Made by a program: the position numbers and the translations under genes
Part shown: positions 26,495-35,785 of the stretch, in pieces
Layout: every line of letters starts with the position of its first letter
Position numbering within the stretch: position 1 is the stretch's first letter
Notes under the pieces: generated by a model
The model's database searches: none
What the model saw: only the letters and a program-made list of their open reading frames with translations
Told to the model about the DNA's origin: nothing
NCBI RefSeq assembly: GCF_029851875.1
Contig: NZ_JARKVC010000039.1
Span: 88,890-152,889 of the forward strand
Reading direction: 5' to 3'
Origin: Actinomyces sp.
Lineage (GTDB): Bacteria > Actinomycetota > Actinomycetes > Actinomycetales > Actinomycetaceae
Length of the DNA stretch: 64,000 bases

Positions 26495-27229
26495 TCAGCC
26501 CTCGTCGGCGCTGCGCAGCACCTCGGACAGGCGCCGGGCGGCGGCCATGACCACGGGGCCGTGGACGCGTCCGGGCTGGCGGCCCATCCGCTCGATGGGG
26601 CCTGAGATGGAGATCGCCGCGATCACCTTGCCGCTGGCCCCACGCACCGGCGCGGAGACCGAGGCGACCCCGGGCTCGCGCTCACCCACGGACTGGGCCC
26701 AGCCCCGGCGTCGGACCGCCGAGAGCATGGTGGCGTTGAAGCGTGCCCCGGCCAGTCCGCGGTGCAGGCGGTCCGGCTCCTCCCACGCCAGGAGGATCTG
26801 GGCTCCCGAGCCGCCGAGCATGGACATGGTGGCACCCACGGGGATGGAGTCGCGCAGGCCGATCGGACGCTCGGCGTTGGCCACGCAGATGCGCACGTCG
26901 CCCTGACGGCGGTAGAGCTGGGCGGACTCGTGCGTCTTGTCCCGCAGCGCCGCGAGCACGGGGCCGGCGGCGGCGAGCAGGTGGTCCTCGCCGGCGGCTG
27001 AGGCGAGCTCGCTCAGCCGCGGGCCCAGGATGAAGCGTCCCTGTGAGTCGCGGGAGACCAGGCGGTGGTACTCCAGCGCCACCGCGATGCGGTGAGCCGT
27101 CGGTCGGGCCAGGTGCGTGGAGGTCACAAGCTGTGCCAGGGTGGCCGGTCCGGCCTCCAACGCACTCATGACCAGTGCGGCCTTGTCGATGACGCCGACG
27201 CCGCTGCTCTCCTCAATCGATGCGTCCAT
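26495..27229 (-). CDS. IclR-family regulator, NdgR/LtbR-like
   Basis: 244 residues. A winged helix-turn-helix at about 18-75 (VIDKAALVMSALEAGPATLA, then TSTHLARPTAHRIAVALEYH) is followed by the IclR effector domain (VGATMSMLGGSGAQILLA). It is divergent from leuCD, the fixed position of NdgR (Streptomyces) and LtbR (Corynebacterium), which regulate leucine and other amino acid synthesis. The ATG at 27229 is preferred: CAGTAT lies six bases before it. An in-frame start at 27265 would place the coding region over the inverted repeat. Confidence 0.85.
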   Translation of the reverse strand: MDASIEESSGVGVIDKAALVMSALEAGPATLAQLVTSTHLARPTAHRIAVALEYHRLVSRDSQGRFILGPRLSELASAAGEDHLLAAAGPVLAALRDKTHESAQLYRRQGDVRICVANAERPIGLRDSIPVGATMSMLGGSGAQILLAWEEPDRLHRGLAGARFNATMLSAVRRRGWAQSVGEREPGVASVSAPVRGASGKVIAAISISGPIERMGRQPGRVHGPVVMAAARRLSEVLRSADEG

Positions 27230-27253
27230 AATCTGATACTGCCATCCCAAGGG

Positions 27254-27278
27254 GTGAGATTTCAAGTTAAGGTCTCAC
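27254..27278. promoter_or_regulatory. Candidate operator between the IclR regulator and leuC
   Basis: GTGAGA and TCTCAC form a perfect inverted repeat with 13 bases between them, in an A/T-richer patch of the 82-base divergent region. Position and symmetry suit a dimeric IclR-type protein acting on both genes. Confidence 0.45.
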
Positions 27279-27311
27279 GCAGTCAGAAACCTCGTGAAAG
27301 GAAGTGTCGCG

Positions 27312-28733
27312 ATGGGAAAGACCCTCGCTGAGAAGGTGTGGCAGGACCACGTCGTGTCCAAGGGAGCCGACGGTGCCCCGGATCTGCTCTACATCGACCT
27401 CCACCTCGTCCACGAGGTCACCAGCCCCCAGGCCTTTGAGGGTCTGCGCCTGGCTGGCCGCCAGGTGCGTTGTCCCGACCTCACGCTGGCCACCGAGGAC
27501 CACAACACCCCCACCCTGGACATCGACCTGCCGATCGCGGACCTGACCAGCCGTACCCAGATCGAGACCCTGCGCCGCAACTGCGCGGAGTTCGGGGTGC
27601 GCCTGCACTCCCTGGGGGACGCTGACCAGGGCATCGTCCACGCGGTCGGCCCGCAGCTGGGACTGACCCAGCCCGGCATGACGGTGGTGTGCGGTGACTC
27701 CCACACCTCCACCCACGGTGCCTTCGGCGCGCTCGCCTTCGGCATCGGTACCAGCCAGGTCGAGCACGTCCTGGCCACCCAGACCCTGCAGATGAAGCCC
27801 TTCAAGACCATGAGCGTGCGTATCGACGGCGAGCTGCCCGCTGGGTCCGGGGCCAAGGACGTCATCCTGGCTGTCATCGCCAAGATCGGTACCAACGGCG
27901 CCCAGGGCCACGTCATCGAGTACCGCGGCAGCGCCATCGAGAGGCTCTCGATGGAGGCGCGCATGACGATCTGCAACATGAGCATCGAGGCCGGGGCGCG
28001 TGCCGGCATGATCGCGCCGGACCAGACCACCTTCGACTACCTCCAGGGCCGTCCCCACGCTCCGCAGGGGGAGGACTGGGACGCCGCTGTGGCCTACTGG
28101 CGCTCTCTTCGTACGGACGACGACGCCGTCTTCGACACCGAGGTGGTCCTCCGGGCCGAGGACATCGAGCCCTTTGTCACTTGGGGCACGAACCCCGGCC
28201 AGGGCCTGCCGATCTCAGCCACGGTTCCCGACCCCGAGCAGATCGCGGACGAGACCGAGCGCCGCGCCGCTGAGCGGGCCCTGGAGTACATGGACCTGCG
28301 CCCGGGCACCCCGTTGCGTGAGATCCACGTGGACACGGTCTTCCTCGGATCGTGCACCAACGGCCGTATCGAGGACCTGCGGGCCGCTGCCGAGGTGGTG
28401 CGCGGGCGCACCAAGGCCGAGGGGCTGCGCATGCTCGTGGTCCCTGCTTCTGCCCGTATCCGTCTGCAGGCCGAGGCTGAGGGCCTGGACCAGGTCTTCA
28501 AGGACTTCGGGGCCGAGTGGCGCAACGCCGGCTGCTCGATGTGCCTGGCCATGAACCCGGACAAGCTCTCCCCTGGCGAGCGAGCGGCCTCGACCTCCAA
28601 CCGCAACTTCGAGGGACGCCAGGGCAAGGGCGGGCGCACCCACCTGGTCTCGCCCGTCGTCGCCGCGGCCACGGCGGTGCTCGGCACGCTGTCCACCCCT
28701 GCAGACCTTCCCGTCCTGACCCCCGCGGCCTGA
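27312..28733 (+). CDS. leuC: 3-isopropylmalate dehydratase, large subunit
   Basis: 473 residues. With LeuD it isomerises 2- to 3-isopropylmalate in leucine synthesis. The aconitase-type iron-sulfur ligands are Cys in [13 protein letters not shown] and the CSMC pair in [29 protein letters not shown] is the other conserved core. The ATG at 27312 follows GAAAGGAAG. leuD starts 26 bases after the stop. Confidence 0.96.
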   Translation: MGKTLAEKVWQDHVVSKGADGAPDLLYIDLHLVHEVTSPQAFEGLRLAGRQVRCPDLTLATEDHNTPTLDIDLPIADLTSRTQIETLRRNCAEFGVRLHSLGDADQGIVHAVGPQLGLTQPGMTVVCGDSHTSTHGAFGALAFGIGTSQVEHVLATQTLQMKPFKTMSVRIDGELPAGSGAKDVILAVIAKIGTNGAQGHVIEYRGSAIERLSMEARMTICNMSIEAGARAGMIAPDQTTFDYLQGRPHAPQGEDWDAAVAYWRSLRTDDDAVFDTEVVLRAEDIEPFVTWGTNPGQGLPISATVPDPEQIADETERRAAERALEYMDLRPGTPLREIHVDTVFLGSCTNGRIEDLRAAAEVVRGRTKAEGLRMLVVPASARIRLQAEAEGLDQVFKDFGAEWRNAGCSMCLAMNPDKLSPGERAASTSNRNFEGRQGKGGRTHLVSPVVAAATAVLGTLSTPADLPVLTPAA

Positions 28734-28759
28734 CCACCCCGAGACCCAAGGAGACACTC

Positions 28760-29413
28760 ATGGAGAAGTTCGTCCGCCACACCGGTATCGGGGCCCCGCT
28801 GCGTCGCAGCGCCGTCGACACCGACCAGATCATCCCCGCCGTGTACCTCAAGCGCGTCACACGCACGGGCTTCGAGGACGCCCTGTTCGCCTCCTGGCGG
28901 GCGAACGAGGCCGACTTCATCCTCAACCAGGAGGCCTACAAGCGCGCCAGCGTGCTCGTGGCCGGCCCGGACTTCGGTACCGGGTCCTCGCGCGAGCACG
29001 CCGTGTGGGCGCTCAAGGACTACGGCTTCAAGGTGGTGCTGGCCCCACGCTTCGCGGACATCTTCCGCGGCAACGCCGGCAAGCAGGGGCTGGTGGCAGG
29101 CGTCATCTCCCAGGAGGACGCCGAGCAGCTGTGGAAGATCCTGGAGACCGAGCCCGGCACCGAGGTGAGCGTGGACCTGGAGCAGCGCACGGTGTCCGCC
29201 GGCGGCCTGCGCACCACCTTCCAGATCGACGACTACGTGCGCTGGACCCTGATGGAGGGCCTGGACGACATCTCGCTGACCCTCCAGCACGAGGACGAGA
29301 TCGCCGCCTACGAGGCTGCGCGCCCCTCCTTCAAGCCGCGCACCCTGCCTGCTCGCCACCTGCCTGAGGCCGAGGTCGTGCCGGCACGCGCCGCGGACGT
29401 GCCGCGGGCCTGA
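28760..29413 (+). CDS. leuD: 3-isopropylmalate dehydratase, small subunit
   Basis: 217 residues, the swivel domain that completes the active site of Leu[20 protein letters not shown] near the start and [21 protein letters not shown] are the family signatures. An AAGGAGA site stands just before the ATG at 28760. The roughly 230 bases after it contain no gene. Confidence 0.96.
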   Translation: MEKFVRHTGIGAPLRRSAVDTDQIIPAVYLKRVTRTGFEDALFASWRANEADFILNQEAYKRASVLVAGPDFGTGSSREHAVWALKDYGFKVVLAPRFADIFRGNAGKQGLVAGVISQEDAEQLWKILETEPGTEVSVDLEQRTVSAGGLRTTFQIDDYVRWTLMEGLDDISLTLQHEDEIAAYEAARPSFKPRTLPARHLPEAEVVPARAADVPRA

Positions 29414-29645
29414 GGCGCACGGTGGGCGCAGGCAGCCAGCCTGGCGCCTACCGGACCCTATGACGACGACGTGACCGCCTCTCTGCCTGATGCGGCCGCG
29501 TCGTCGCTGGCGCAGGAATTGCGCGCTGAGCGACGCCGTCGCGCACCTCACGTCGCGCGCGGCCTGCGTGCCACTATCCTGGGGCGACTGTGCCCGGCCG
29601 CTCCCTGCGCGCCTCGGGCCCCGCTTCAGGTGACGGAGGATGACG

Positions 29646-30968
29646 ATGGTCGACGGACTGCTGCAGGTCCACGGTGGCCGCCCGCTGCGCGGCGAGATCA
29701 CGGTGCGCGGCGCGAAGAACCTCGTGCCCAAGGCCATGGTCGCTGCGCTGCTGGGCCGTACCCCCTCGGTGCTGCGCAACGTGCCCCTCATCCGTGACGT
29801 GGACGTGGTCTCCGGGCTGCTGAGCCTGCACGGGGTCTCCATCGACTACGACCAGACCGAGGGCGTCTTGTCCCTGGACCCCTCTAGCGTCGAGAGCGCC
29901 CACATGGCGGACATCGACGCCCACGCCGGGTCCTCACGCATCCCGATTCTCTTCTGCGGCCCGCTCCTGCACCGCCTGGGGGAGGCCTTCATCCCGGACC
30001 TGGGCGGCTGCCGCATCGGGGACCGTCCTATCGACTTCCACCTCAGCATCCTGCGCAGCTTCGGCGCCGTGGTGGACAAGCAGACGATGGGCATCCGGCT
30101 GACCGCCCCCCACGGGCTGCACGGCACGGTCATCGACCTGCCCTACCCCTCGGTGGGCGCCACCGAGCAGACTCTGCTCACCGCCGTGCGCGCCGAGGGC
30201 CTGACAGAGCTGCGCGGGGCCGCGATCGAGCCCGAGATCATGGACCTGGTGGACGTGCTGCAGAAGATGGGCGCCATCATCTCCGTGGACACCGACCGCA
30301 CCATCCACATCGAGGGCGTCGACGAGCTGGTCGGCTACACCCACACCGCCCTGCCCGATCGCATCGAGGCCGCCTCCTGGGCCTCGGCAGCCCTGGCGAC
30401 CGGCGGTGACGTGTTCGTGCGTGGTGCCCACCAGTCGGACATGACCACCTTCTTGAACGTCTACCGCAAGGTCGGCGGCGCCTTCGACGTGCGTGACGAC
30501 GGCATCCGCTTCTGGCACCCGGGCGGTGACCTGAAGTCGCTGGTGGTGGAGACCAACGTCCACCCCGGTTTCATGACCGACTGGCAGCAGCCGCTGGTGG
30601 TGGCCCTGACCCAGGCGGACGGTCTGTCCATCGTGCACGAGACGGTGTACGAGAACCGCTTCGGCTTCACCTCGGCGCTGCGCAAGATGGGGGCCACGAT
30701 CCAGGTCTACCGCGAGTGCCTGGGCGGCTCGGCCTGCCGCTTCGGTCAGCGCAACTTCTACCACTCCGCCGTCGTCTCCGGCCCCTCGCCCCTGCACGGG
30801 GCGGATATCGAGGTGCCCGACCTGCGCGGTGGCTTCTCCCACCTCATTGCCGCCCTGGCGGCCGAGGGCACGAGCCGGGTCGAGGGCGTCAACCTCATCG
30901 ACCGTGGCTACGAGCACTTCATGAGCAAGCTCGCCGCGCTGGAGGCGGACGTCACCCGCCTCGCCTGA
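29646..30968 (+). CDS. murA: UDP-N-acetylglucosamine 1-carboxyvinyltransferase
   Basis: 440 residues. First committed step of peptidoglycan synthesis: transfer of enolpyruvate from PEP to UDP-GlcNAc. Catalytic Cys122 lies in DLGGCRIGDRPIDFH, so the enzyme should be of the fosfomycin-sensitive Cys type. GAKNLVPKAMVAALL near residue 22 and RGGFSHLIAALAA near the end are conserved. GGAGG at 29635-29639 gives ideal spacing for the ATG at 29646; an ATG two codons upstream (29640) is too close. Confidence 0.95.
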   Translation: MVDGLLQVHGGRPLRGEITVRGAKNLVPKAMVAALLGRTPSVLRNVPLIRDVDVVSGLLSLHGVSIDYDQTEGVLSLDPSSVESAHMADIDAHAGSSRIPILFCGPLLHRLGEAFIPDLGGCRIGDRPIDFHLSILRSFGAVVDKQTMGIRLTAPHGLHGTVIDLPYPSVGATEQTLLTAVRAEGLTELRGAAIEPEIMDLVDVLQKMGAIISVDTDRTIHIEGVDELVGYTHTALPDRIEAASWASAALATGGDVFVRGAHQSDMTTFLNVYRKVGGAFDVRDDGIRFWHPGGDLKSLVVETNVHPGFMTDWQQPLVVALTQADGLSIVHETVYENRFGFTSALRKMGATIQVYRECLGGSACRFGQRNFYHSAVVSGPSPLHGADIEVPDLRGGFSHLIAALAAEGTSRVEGVNLIDRGYEHFMSKLAALEADVTRLA

Positions 30969-31009
30969 GCGCGTGGCGGTGCCTGCGCGTCCTGAGCGGT
31001 GCCTCCCAG

Positions 31010-31015
31010 TAGAGT
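31010..31015 (+). promoter_or_regulatory. -10 hexamer before the acyltransferase gene
   Basis: TAGAGT, six bases before the GTG at 31022. Confidence 0.5.
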
Positions 31016-31021
31016 CACCGT

Positions 31022-31834
31022 GTGGCTCCGACTCAGCACCGCACCATGACGCCCTTCTACCGCTTCGCCGCACGGGGGGTGATCATCCCCTTCCTCAAGG
31101 CCGTCTCACGCCAGGCGGTGACGGGGCTGGAGAACATCCCGCGCTCCGGCGGGTTCGTGGCGGTGGCCAACCACCTGTCCGAGCTGGACTCGCTGACGGC
31201 CATGCGTGCCCTGGTGGACGCTGACGTCCCGGTCTACTCCCTGGCCAAGTCCAGCCTGTTCGAGATCCCGGTGCTCGGTCACGTCTTCAAGGCCGGTGGC
31301 CAGATCCCGGTCTACCGTGGCACGGACAAGGCCGGCAACGCCCTGGTGGAGGCTGAGCGGCGCCTGCGCGGCGGGGACGCCATCATGGTCTTCCCCGAGG
31401 GCACGCTCTCGCGCGACCCTCTTCAGTGGCCGATGACCGGCAAGACCGGCGCGGCCCGCCTGGCGATGGCCACCGGCGTCCCCGTCCTTCCCATGGGGCA
31501 GTGGGGGGCGCAGGACATCCTCGACTCCTTCGAGGGCGGCGGCTTCCGCCCCTTGCCGCGCAAGGACGTGCGTGTGAGCATCGGCGAGCCCTTCACCCTG
31601 GAGGCCTTCGGCTCAGACACCACGGACCGTGAGGCCGTGCGCGAGGCGACGGCTGAGATCATGCGCCGCATCACCACGATCGTGGAGGAGCTGCGCGGGC
31701 TCAAGGCCCCGCGCCCCTACGACCTCCACTACGACGGCAACCCGGGTAAGAACAGGCGCGGTCGGGACAGGCGCGGCACGCGTCGCCCCGACCCGCTGCC
31801 CGGGCAGGAGGGCGACGGCGGGAGCCGGGCATGA
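31022..31834 (+). CDS. plsC: 1-acyl-sn-glycerol-3-phosphate acyltransferase
   Basis: 270 residues. It acylates lysophosphatidic acid to phosphatidic acid at the inner membrane. The catalytic HX4D motif is NHLSELDSL, the glycerol-phosphate pocket is VFPEGTLSRD, and VPVLPMGQWG is the fourth conserved block. The C-terminal 40 residues are hydrophilic and Arg/Pro-rich. Its stop overlaps the ATG of gpsA by four bases, so two phospholipid precursor enzymes are translationally coupled. Confidence 0.88.
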   Translation: MAPTQHRTMTPFYRFAARGVIIPFLKAVSRQAVTGLENIPRSGGFVAVANHLSELDSLTAMRALVDADVPVYSLAKSSLFEIPVLGHVFKAGGQIPVYRGTDKAGNALVEAERRLRGGDAIMVFPEGTLSRDPLQWPMTGKTGAARLAMATGVPVLPMGQWGAQDILDSFEGGGFRPLPRKDVRVSIGEPFTLEAFGSDTTDREAVREATAEIMRRITTIVEELRGLKAPRPYDLHYDGNPGKNRRGRDRRGTRRPDPLPGQEGDGGSRA

Positions 31835-32856
31835 GCGGCTTCTCGCGCGCCGCTGTGATCGGCTCAGGCGCGTGGGGGACCACCTTCGCCTGCCTGCTGG
31901 CGAGTGCCGGCACCCCGACGACGATCTGGGCGCGTCGGGCTGAGCTGGCCGACGAGGTCAACGCGGGTACCAACGCCCGTTACCTCCCCGGCACACCTCT
32001 ACCGGCGGGTGTCAGCGCCACCACGGACCTGGGGGAGGCGGTGGAGGAGGCGGGGCTCGTCGTCGTCGCCGTGCCCTCGCAGGTCTCGCGCCAGGTGCTC
32101 GCGCCCCTGGCTGGCAGCCTCGCTCCCGGGGCCGTGGCCGTGTCGCTCATGAAGGGCATTGAGGTGGGGACCGGACTGCGCATGAGCCAGGTCCTGGGGC
32201 AGGCGCTGGAGCTGGAGGAGGGACGCCTCGCCGTCGTCTCCGGGCCGAACCTGGCCGACGAGATCGCGGCTGGTCAGCCCACGGCCACGGTGGTGGCCGC
32301 CAGTGACCCGCAGGTGGCGACGGCGGTGGCCGGTGCCTGCGCGACCGCCACCTTCCGGCCCTACACCAACACCGACGTGCTGGGCGTGGAGCTGTGCGGG
32401 GCGGTCAAGAACGTCATCGCCCTGGCCGTGGGGATCGCGGCAGGACGCGGACTGGGAGACAACTCCAAGGCCACGATCATCACCCGTGGGCTGGTGGAGA
32501 TCACGCGGCTCGGGCTCGCGCTGGGCGCTGCGTCGGAGACCTTCTCGGGCCTGGCGGGCATGGGCGACCTTGTGGCCACCTGCTCCTCGCCGCTGTCACG
32601 CAACCAGACCTTCGGGCGTCGGCTGGGGGAGGGGATGAGCGTGGCCGAGGCCTCGGCTGCCTCACGTGGTGTGGCTGAGGGCGCCAAGTCGGCTCGCGCC
32701 GTGCTGGACCTGGCCGAGGCCCACGGGGTCGAGATGCCGATCACCGCCGGCGTCGTAGCCGTGGTGGAGGGCGCAGCGACGGTCCCCGAGGTCACCGACG
32801 CCTTGCTAGCGCGTCCGCGCAAGGCCGAGGGCGTCCACGCCACGCCGCAGCGCTGA
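31831..32856 (+). CDS. gpsA: Glycerol-3-phosphate dehydrogenase [NAD(P)+]
   Basis: 341 residues. It makes sn-glycerol 3-phosphate from dihydroxyacetone phosphate for phospholipids. The Rossmann motif is VIGSGAWGTTFACLL; the active-site Lys lies in VELCGAVKNVIALAVG and the substrate loop in GDNSKATIITRGL. It forms an ATGA overlap with plsC. The low-GC cassette begins 158 bases after the stop. Confidence 0.95.
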   Translation: MSGFSRAAVIGSGAWGTTFACLLASAGTPTTIWARRAELADEVNAGTNARYLPGTPLPAGVSATTDLGEAVEEAGLVVVAVPSQVSRQVLAPLAGSLAPGAVAVSLMKGIEVGTGLRMSQVLGQALELEEGRLAVVSGPNLADEIAAGQPTATVVAASDPQVATAVAGACATATFRPYTNTDVLGVELCGAVKNVIALAVGIAAGRGLGDNSKATIITRGLVEITRLGLALGAASETFSGLAGMGDLVATCSSPLSRNQTFGRRLGEGMSVAEASAASRGVAEGAKSARAVLDLAEAHGVEMPITAGVVAVVEGAATVPEVTDALLARPRKAEGVHATPQR

Positions 32857-32968
32857 CCTCCGACTCCCTTCCCATTTTGTGCCGAGCGTCCGGTCTTGAC
32901 GTGCACGCGGGAGGCGATTTACCAACAAATGGTGGTGACGGGCTGGGGATGGTCTGCCCGATCCTTGG

Positions 32969-32995
32969 GATGTCCCACGACGGTGGTGGGACGTC
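32969..32995 (+). promoter_or_regulatory. Inverted repeat upstream of the peptidoglycan-binding protein
   Basis: Arms GATGTCCCAC and GTGGGACGTC (ten pairs, one G-T) around a 7-base loop, ending 19 bases before the ATG at 33015. It may be an operator for the cassette or an mRNA hairpin. TTGACG at 32896-32901 upstream may be a -35 element; no good -10 follows. Confidence 0.4.
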
Positions 32996-33014
32996 ACACG
33001 ATGGAGAAGGATCA

Positions 33015-33452
33015 ATGACGATCATCAGAAAAATTGGCATGGGGCTGGCATCTGTTGCTCTCCTCATCGGGACGACAGTCCCCGCTCACGCAGCAACCGC
33101 CGGAGTTGAAAGCGTCACTGCGCGGCCGCGTTGCGCGGCGACGGCTCCTAAGAAGATCACCACTGGCGCAACAGCATGGGTACCTGCTGCGAAAACTCGT
33201 GGGTCGATTGACTGCTGGCTCGCGTATGACCTCGCCGGCTATAACGCAGCGACCTATCGCCTTCAGGAGTCATTGAAGGCTGCCGAGGGTAAAGCAATCG
33301 CGGTGGACGGCTACTTTGGCCAGGCGACCAAGACGGCCGTCATCCAGGTCCAGGCTCGTTATGGCCTGGTCCAGGACGGTGTCTACGGACCATCGACTGG
33401 TGGTGCGATGAAGTGGCGCGGATCGAATGGATCGATTGGCAAGTGGCTCTAG
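33015..33452 (+). CDS. Secreted peptidoglycan-binding domain protein
   Basis: 145 residues. A signal peptide (about 1-26; MTIIRKIGMGLASVALLIGT, then AHA) is followed by about 35 residues and a PG_binding_1 domain at roughly 75-140 (RLQESLKAAEGKAIAVDGYF, then GQATKTAVIQVQARYGLVQD). Two cysteines (in RPRCAA and SIDCWLAY) could pair outside the cell. No catalytic domain is attached, so it may anchor or bind the wall, or be a secreted effector. GGAGAAGG stands before the ATG at 33015. It is the first gene of the 33-40 kb cassette and is less GC-rich than its neighbours. Confidence 0.75.
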   Translation: MTIIRKIGMGLASVALLIGTTVPAHAATAGVESVTARPRCAATAPKKITTGATAWVPAAKTRGSIDCWLAYDLAGYNAATYRLQESLKAAEGKAIAVDGYFGQATKTAVIQVQARYGLVQDGVYGPSTGGAMKWRGSNGSIGKWL

Positions 33453-33572
33453 GCCTTGACGTCGCGCGGGTGACCGAGGCGGCTGCAATCGGCTGCTCGC
33501 GCGACGCCACACCTCTTTCAATTTTGTCGTGGCGCTTACAGTGCGGTGCCACTCTTATAGAAAGCGCAATTC

Positions 33573-34490
33573 ATGGACAAGTTGACTCAGTGCGCCGGAG
33601 CCGTTCTTGTCGGCGCGTTACTCGCCGTCTCAGGATGCTCGATGCTCGATCACGAGGAGGAAGGGACAGAGGCTCTTTCAGACGTCATCAAGGACCAGCT
33701 CCACTGGACGTTGCCAACCGATCCCTACTCGCCGGCTCGTGACCAGGCGCTGGAGCTCCAGGCCTTCGATACCGTGCGTGCCCCGTGCATGCGTGACGCC
33801 GGATTTGCACAGGTCGAGATCGGGTGGGACGCCTCAGCGCCCGCCCCAGCAACACTCGCCGGGGACGGAGTCTCGCAGGTCTTTAACGAAGATGTTGCTG
33901 GACGCTACGGCTACCGCATGGCTCCGGACTCACGTAACCTGAACGAGGCCGCCACTCTCGCCGCAGGTGAAGGTGGACTGTGGGCACATGAGTCTCAGGC
34001 CTTCTGGGACGCTCTCTATACGTGTCACGACAAGGCGGACGTGGCACTGACGGGCAAGGACCTCGAGGAGAGTCAGGACGATGCCTCACAGACCTCTGCC
34101 ATCACCTCTGAGCTGGACAAGCTCCGGGCAGACACCACTGCCCCTGACCTTGCTGACGCAGCGGCAGCATGGAGAACATGCATGGCTCCGCAGGGAATCA
34201 TTGACCTGCCGGCTCAGCCATGGACCCCTGGTGCCATGCTGCCTGACTCGCTGATGCAACGATGGGACTGGGCACCCACCGGGACAGCGAGCGCAGACGA
34301 GATCCAGGTAGCATCCGCTGACGCAACCTGTCGGAGGACATCTGGGTGGTTCGACGCGCTGTATGAGGCGGAATGGAACCTGCGGCAAGCCTTCGTGGAC
34401 GAGCACCGTACAGAGCTTGAGCCTGTCCGCCAGGCACTCGATACCGCGAGGGAACGTTACCGTTCCTTGATCGCCGGGACGAGCACGTGA
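33573..34490 (+). CDS. Lipoprotein of unknown function
   Basis: 305 residues. Signal peptide with lipobox LLAVSGC (Cys at residue 22), so the mature protein is attached to the outer face of the membrane. The rest is mostly helical and acidic, with three more Cys (APCMRD, YTCHDK, RTCMAP) in a spacing known from uncharacterised actinobacterial lipoproteins near ABC transporters. No catalytic motif is seen. The stop overlaps the start of the adaptor gene by four bases (GTGA), which ties it to the transporter; it may be a substrate-recruiting or accessory subunit (inference). Confidence 0.7.
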   Translation: MDKLTQCAGAVLVGALLAVSGCSMLDHEEEGTEALSDVIKDQLHWTLPTDPYSPARDQALELQAFDTVRAPCMRDAGFAQVEIGWDASAPAPATLAGDGVSQVFNEDVAGRYGYRMAPDSRNLNEAATLAAGEGGLWAHESQAFWDALYTCHDKADVALTGKDLEESQDDASQTSAITSELDKLRADTTAPDLADAAAAWRTCMAPQGIIDLPAQPWTPGAMLPDSLMQRWDWAPTGTASADEIQVASADATCRRTSGWFDALYEAEWNLRQAFVDEHRTELEPVRQALDTARERYRSLIAGTST

Positions 34491-35785
34491 ACCGCCGTCT
34501 GCTTCTGACGCTCGGTGCCGTTGTCGCGGCGCTGCTGCTCGTTGCAGTGACGTGGCTGGCTGCCTCTCGTTTCCAGTCTCCCGCGCAACGTGCTGCTCAG
34601 GCGCAGCCTCCAGCCGCCGAGCCAGTGCTGGTTCCTGTGACGAAGGCAGATCTCACTGAGCGGACCACGATCAATGCAACGGTCGGTGTCTCCGAATCAC
34701 GCTCGATCGACCTGGTCCTCCCCACCTCTGGGTCCGTGGTGGTCACCGCATCGGGGGTCGCATCCGGCTCTCAGGTCGACAGCGGTCAGGCTGTGGTATG
34801 GCTTAATGATCGTCCTGTCATTGCGTTGTCAGGGGCGTTTCCCCTGTATCGAGACCTCGGCCCAGGAGACACTGGCGCCGATGTCCGTCTGCTTCAAGAA
34901 GCGTTGACGGCACTGGGATACGGACTCTCAGCTGACGGACAGTTCGGAGTCGCCACGACTCGTGCGCTGACCAAGCTGTATGAACGGGTGGGAGCAGACG
35001 CACCAACCAGGCAAGTGGTTGAGCGAGGCCGAACGAGCTCCGCTCCTTCCGAGGGACAGGATCCTGGATCGGGGACGAGCGGTCCTGGTGAGGCCGACCA
35101 GGACCGCGCCATACGGCCGGAGGCTGCACAGGCAGCAGGGATGAGTGAGATCTACCTGCCAGTCTCAGAGGTGGTGGTGATTCCGGGTCTGCCTGTCCGG
35201 GTCGAGTCCGTTCCCTCACTCGGAACCACCCTGACAGCCACGACGGCTCGACTGACAGTCTCCAGCGGCCAGACCGTTCTGAGCGCTCAGGTCACCGGAT
35301 CGCTTGCTGCTCAGGTGACGCAGCAGATAAGTGGCACGGCACAGCTAGGAGACGAGAGCCTGAGCGTGACAGTCTCATCGGTCGAGTCTGCGCAGACCGG
35401 TGCAGACCGTGGCTCTCAGAGCGATGAGAGCCCTGCTGACGACGACCCGGCGGATGAGGCAGCTCCCAAGGAAGGTGTTGCAGGTGAGCGAACGCTCGTC
35501 CTCACTCCGACATCTGCTCAGATCCCTCAGGAATGGATTGGTCGGGGAGGTGTACTGGTCACGCTCGATCTCATCGAGCCGTTACTGGGCGTGCTCACTG
35601 TGCCTCAGAGGGCTCTTGCCTCGGACGCGAGCGGGAGCACCAGCGTTCTTCTCCGCGAGACTGATGGCTCCTTCACACAGGTCCGTGTGGCTCAGAAGGC
35701 CTGTGTCGCAGGAACCTGTGCGATCGAGGCGGACGCGGAGAGCGGGGTACGTGAGGGTGCCTATGTCAGGGTTGACCGCCCATGA
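34487..35785 (+). CDS. Membrane adaptor with peptidoglycan-binding domain
   Basis: 432 residues. An N-terminal membrane anchor (LLLTLGAVVAALLLVAVTWL) leads to an HlyD-like beta domain (TINATVGVSESRSIDLVLP). A PG_binding_1 domain lies at about 125-165 (DLGPGDTGADVRLLQEALTA), then a long Ser/Glu/Asp-rich linker and a C-terminal beta domain (GVLTVPQRALASD). Such proteins serve as extracellular adaptors for MacB-type ABC transporters in Gram-positive bacteria. The GTG overlaps the lipoprotein stop and the TGA overlaps the transporter ATG, so the three genes are coupled. Confidence 0.8.
   Translation: MNRRLLLTLGAVVAALLLVAVTWLAASRFQSPAQRAAQAQPPAAEPVLVPVTKADLTERTTINATVGVSESRSIDLVLPTSGSVVVTASGVASGSQVDSGQAVVWLNDRPVIALSGAFPLYRDLGPGDTGADVRLLQEALTALGYGLSADGQFGVATTRALTKLYERVGADAPTRQVVERGRTSSAPSEGQDPGSGTSGPGEADQDRAIRPEAAQAAGMSEIYLPVSEVVVIPGLPVRVESVPSLGTTLTATTARLTVSSGQTVLSAQVTGSLAAQVTQQISGTAQLGDESLSVTVSSVESAQTGADRGSQSDESPADDDPADEAAPKEGVAGERTLVLTPTSAQIPQEWIGRGGVLVTLDLIEPLLGVLTVPQRALASDASGSTSVLLRETDGSFTQVRVAQKACVAGTCAIEADAESGVREGAYVRVDRP

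Noticed and set aside
29414..29645. Intergenic 230 bases before murA, examined for a tRNA or small gene
   Set aside because: No cloverleaf pairs or plausible frame with a ribosome binding site were found; only a promoter-like TATCCT near 29576 was noted.
28094..29842. A 582-codon minus-strand frame across leuC, leuD and murA
   Set aside because: Shadow frame over three genes with clear motifs on the plus strand.
33015..33452. Peptidoglycan-binding protein considered as a wall hydrolase
   Set aside because: Only the binding domain is present; no amidase, lysozyme or peptidase motif can be found in its 145 residues.
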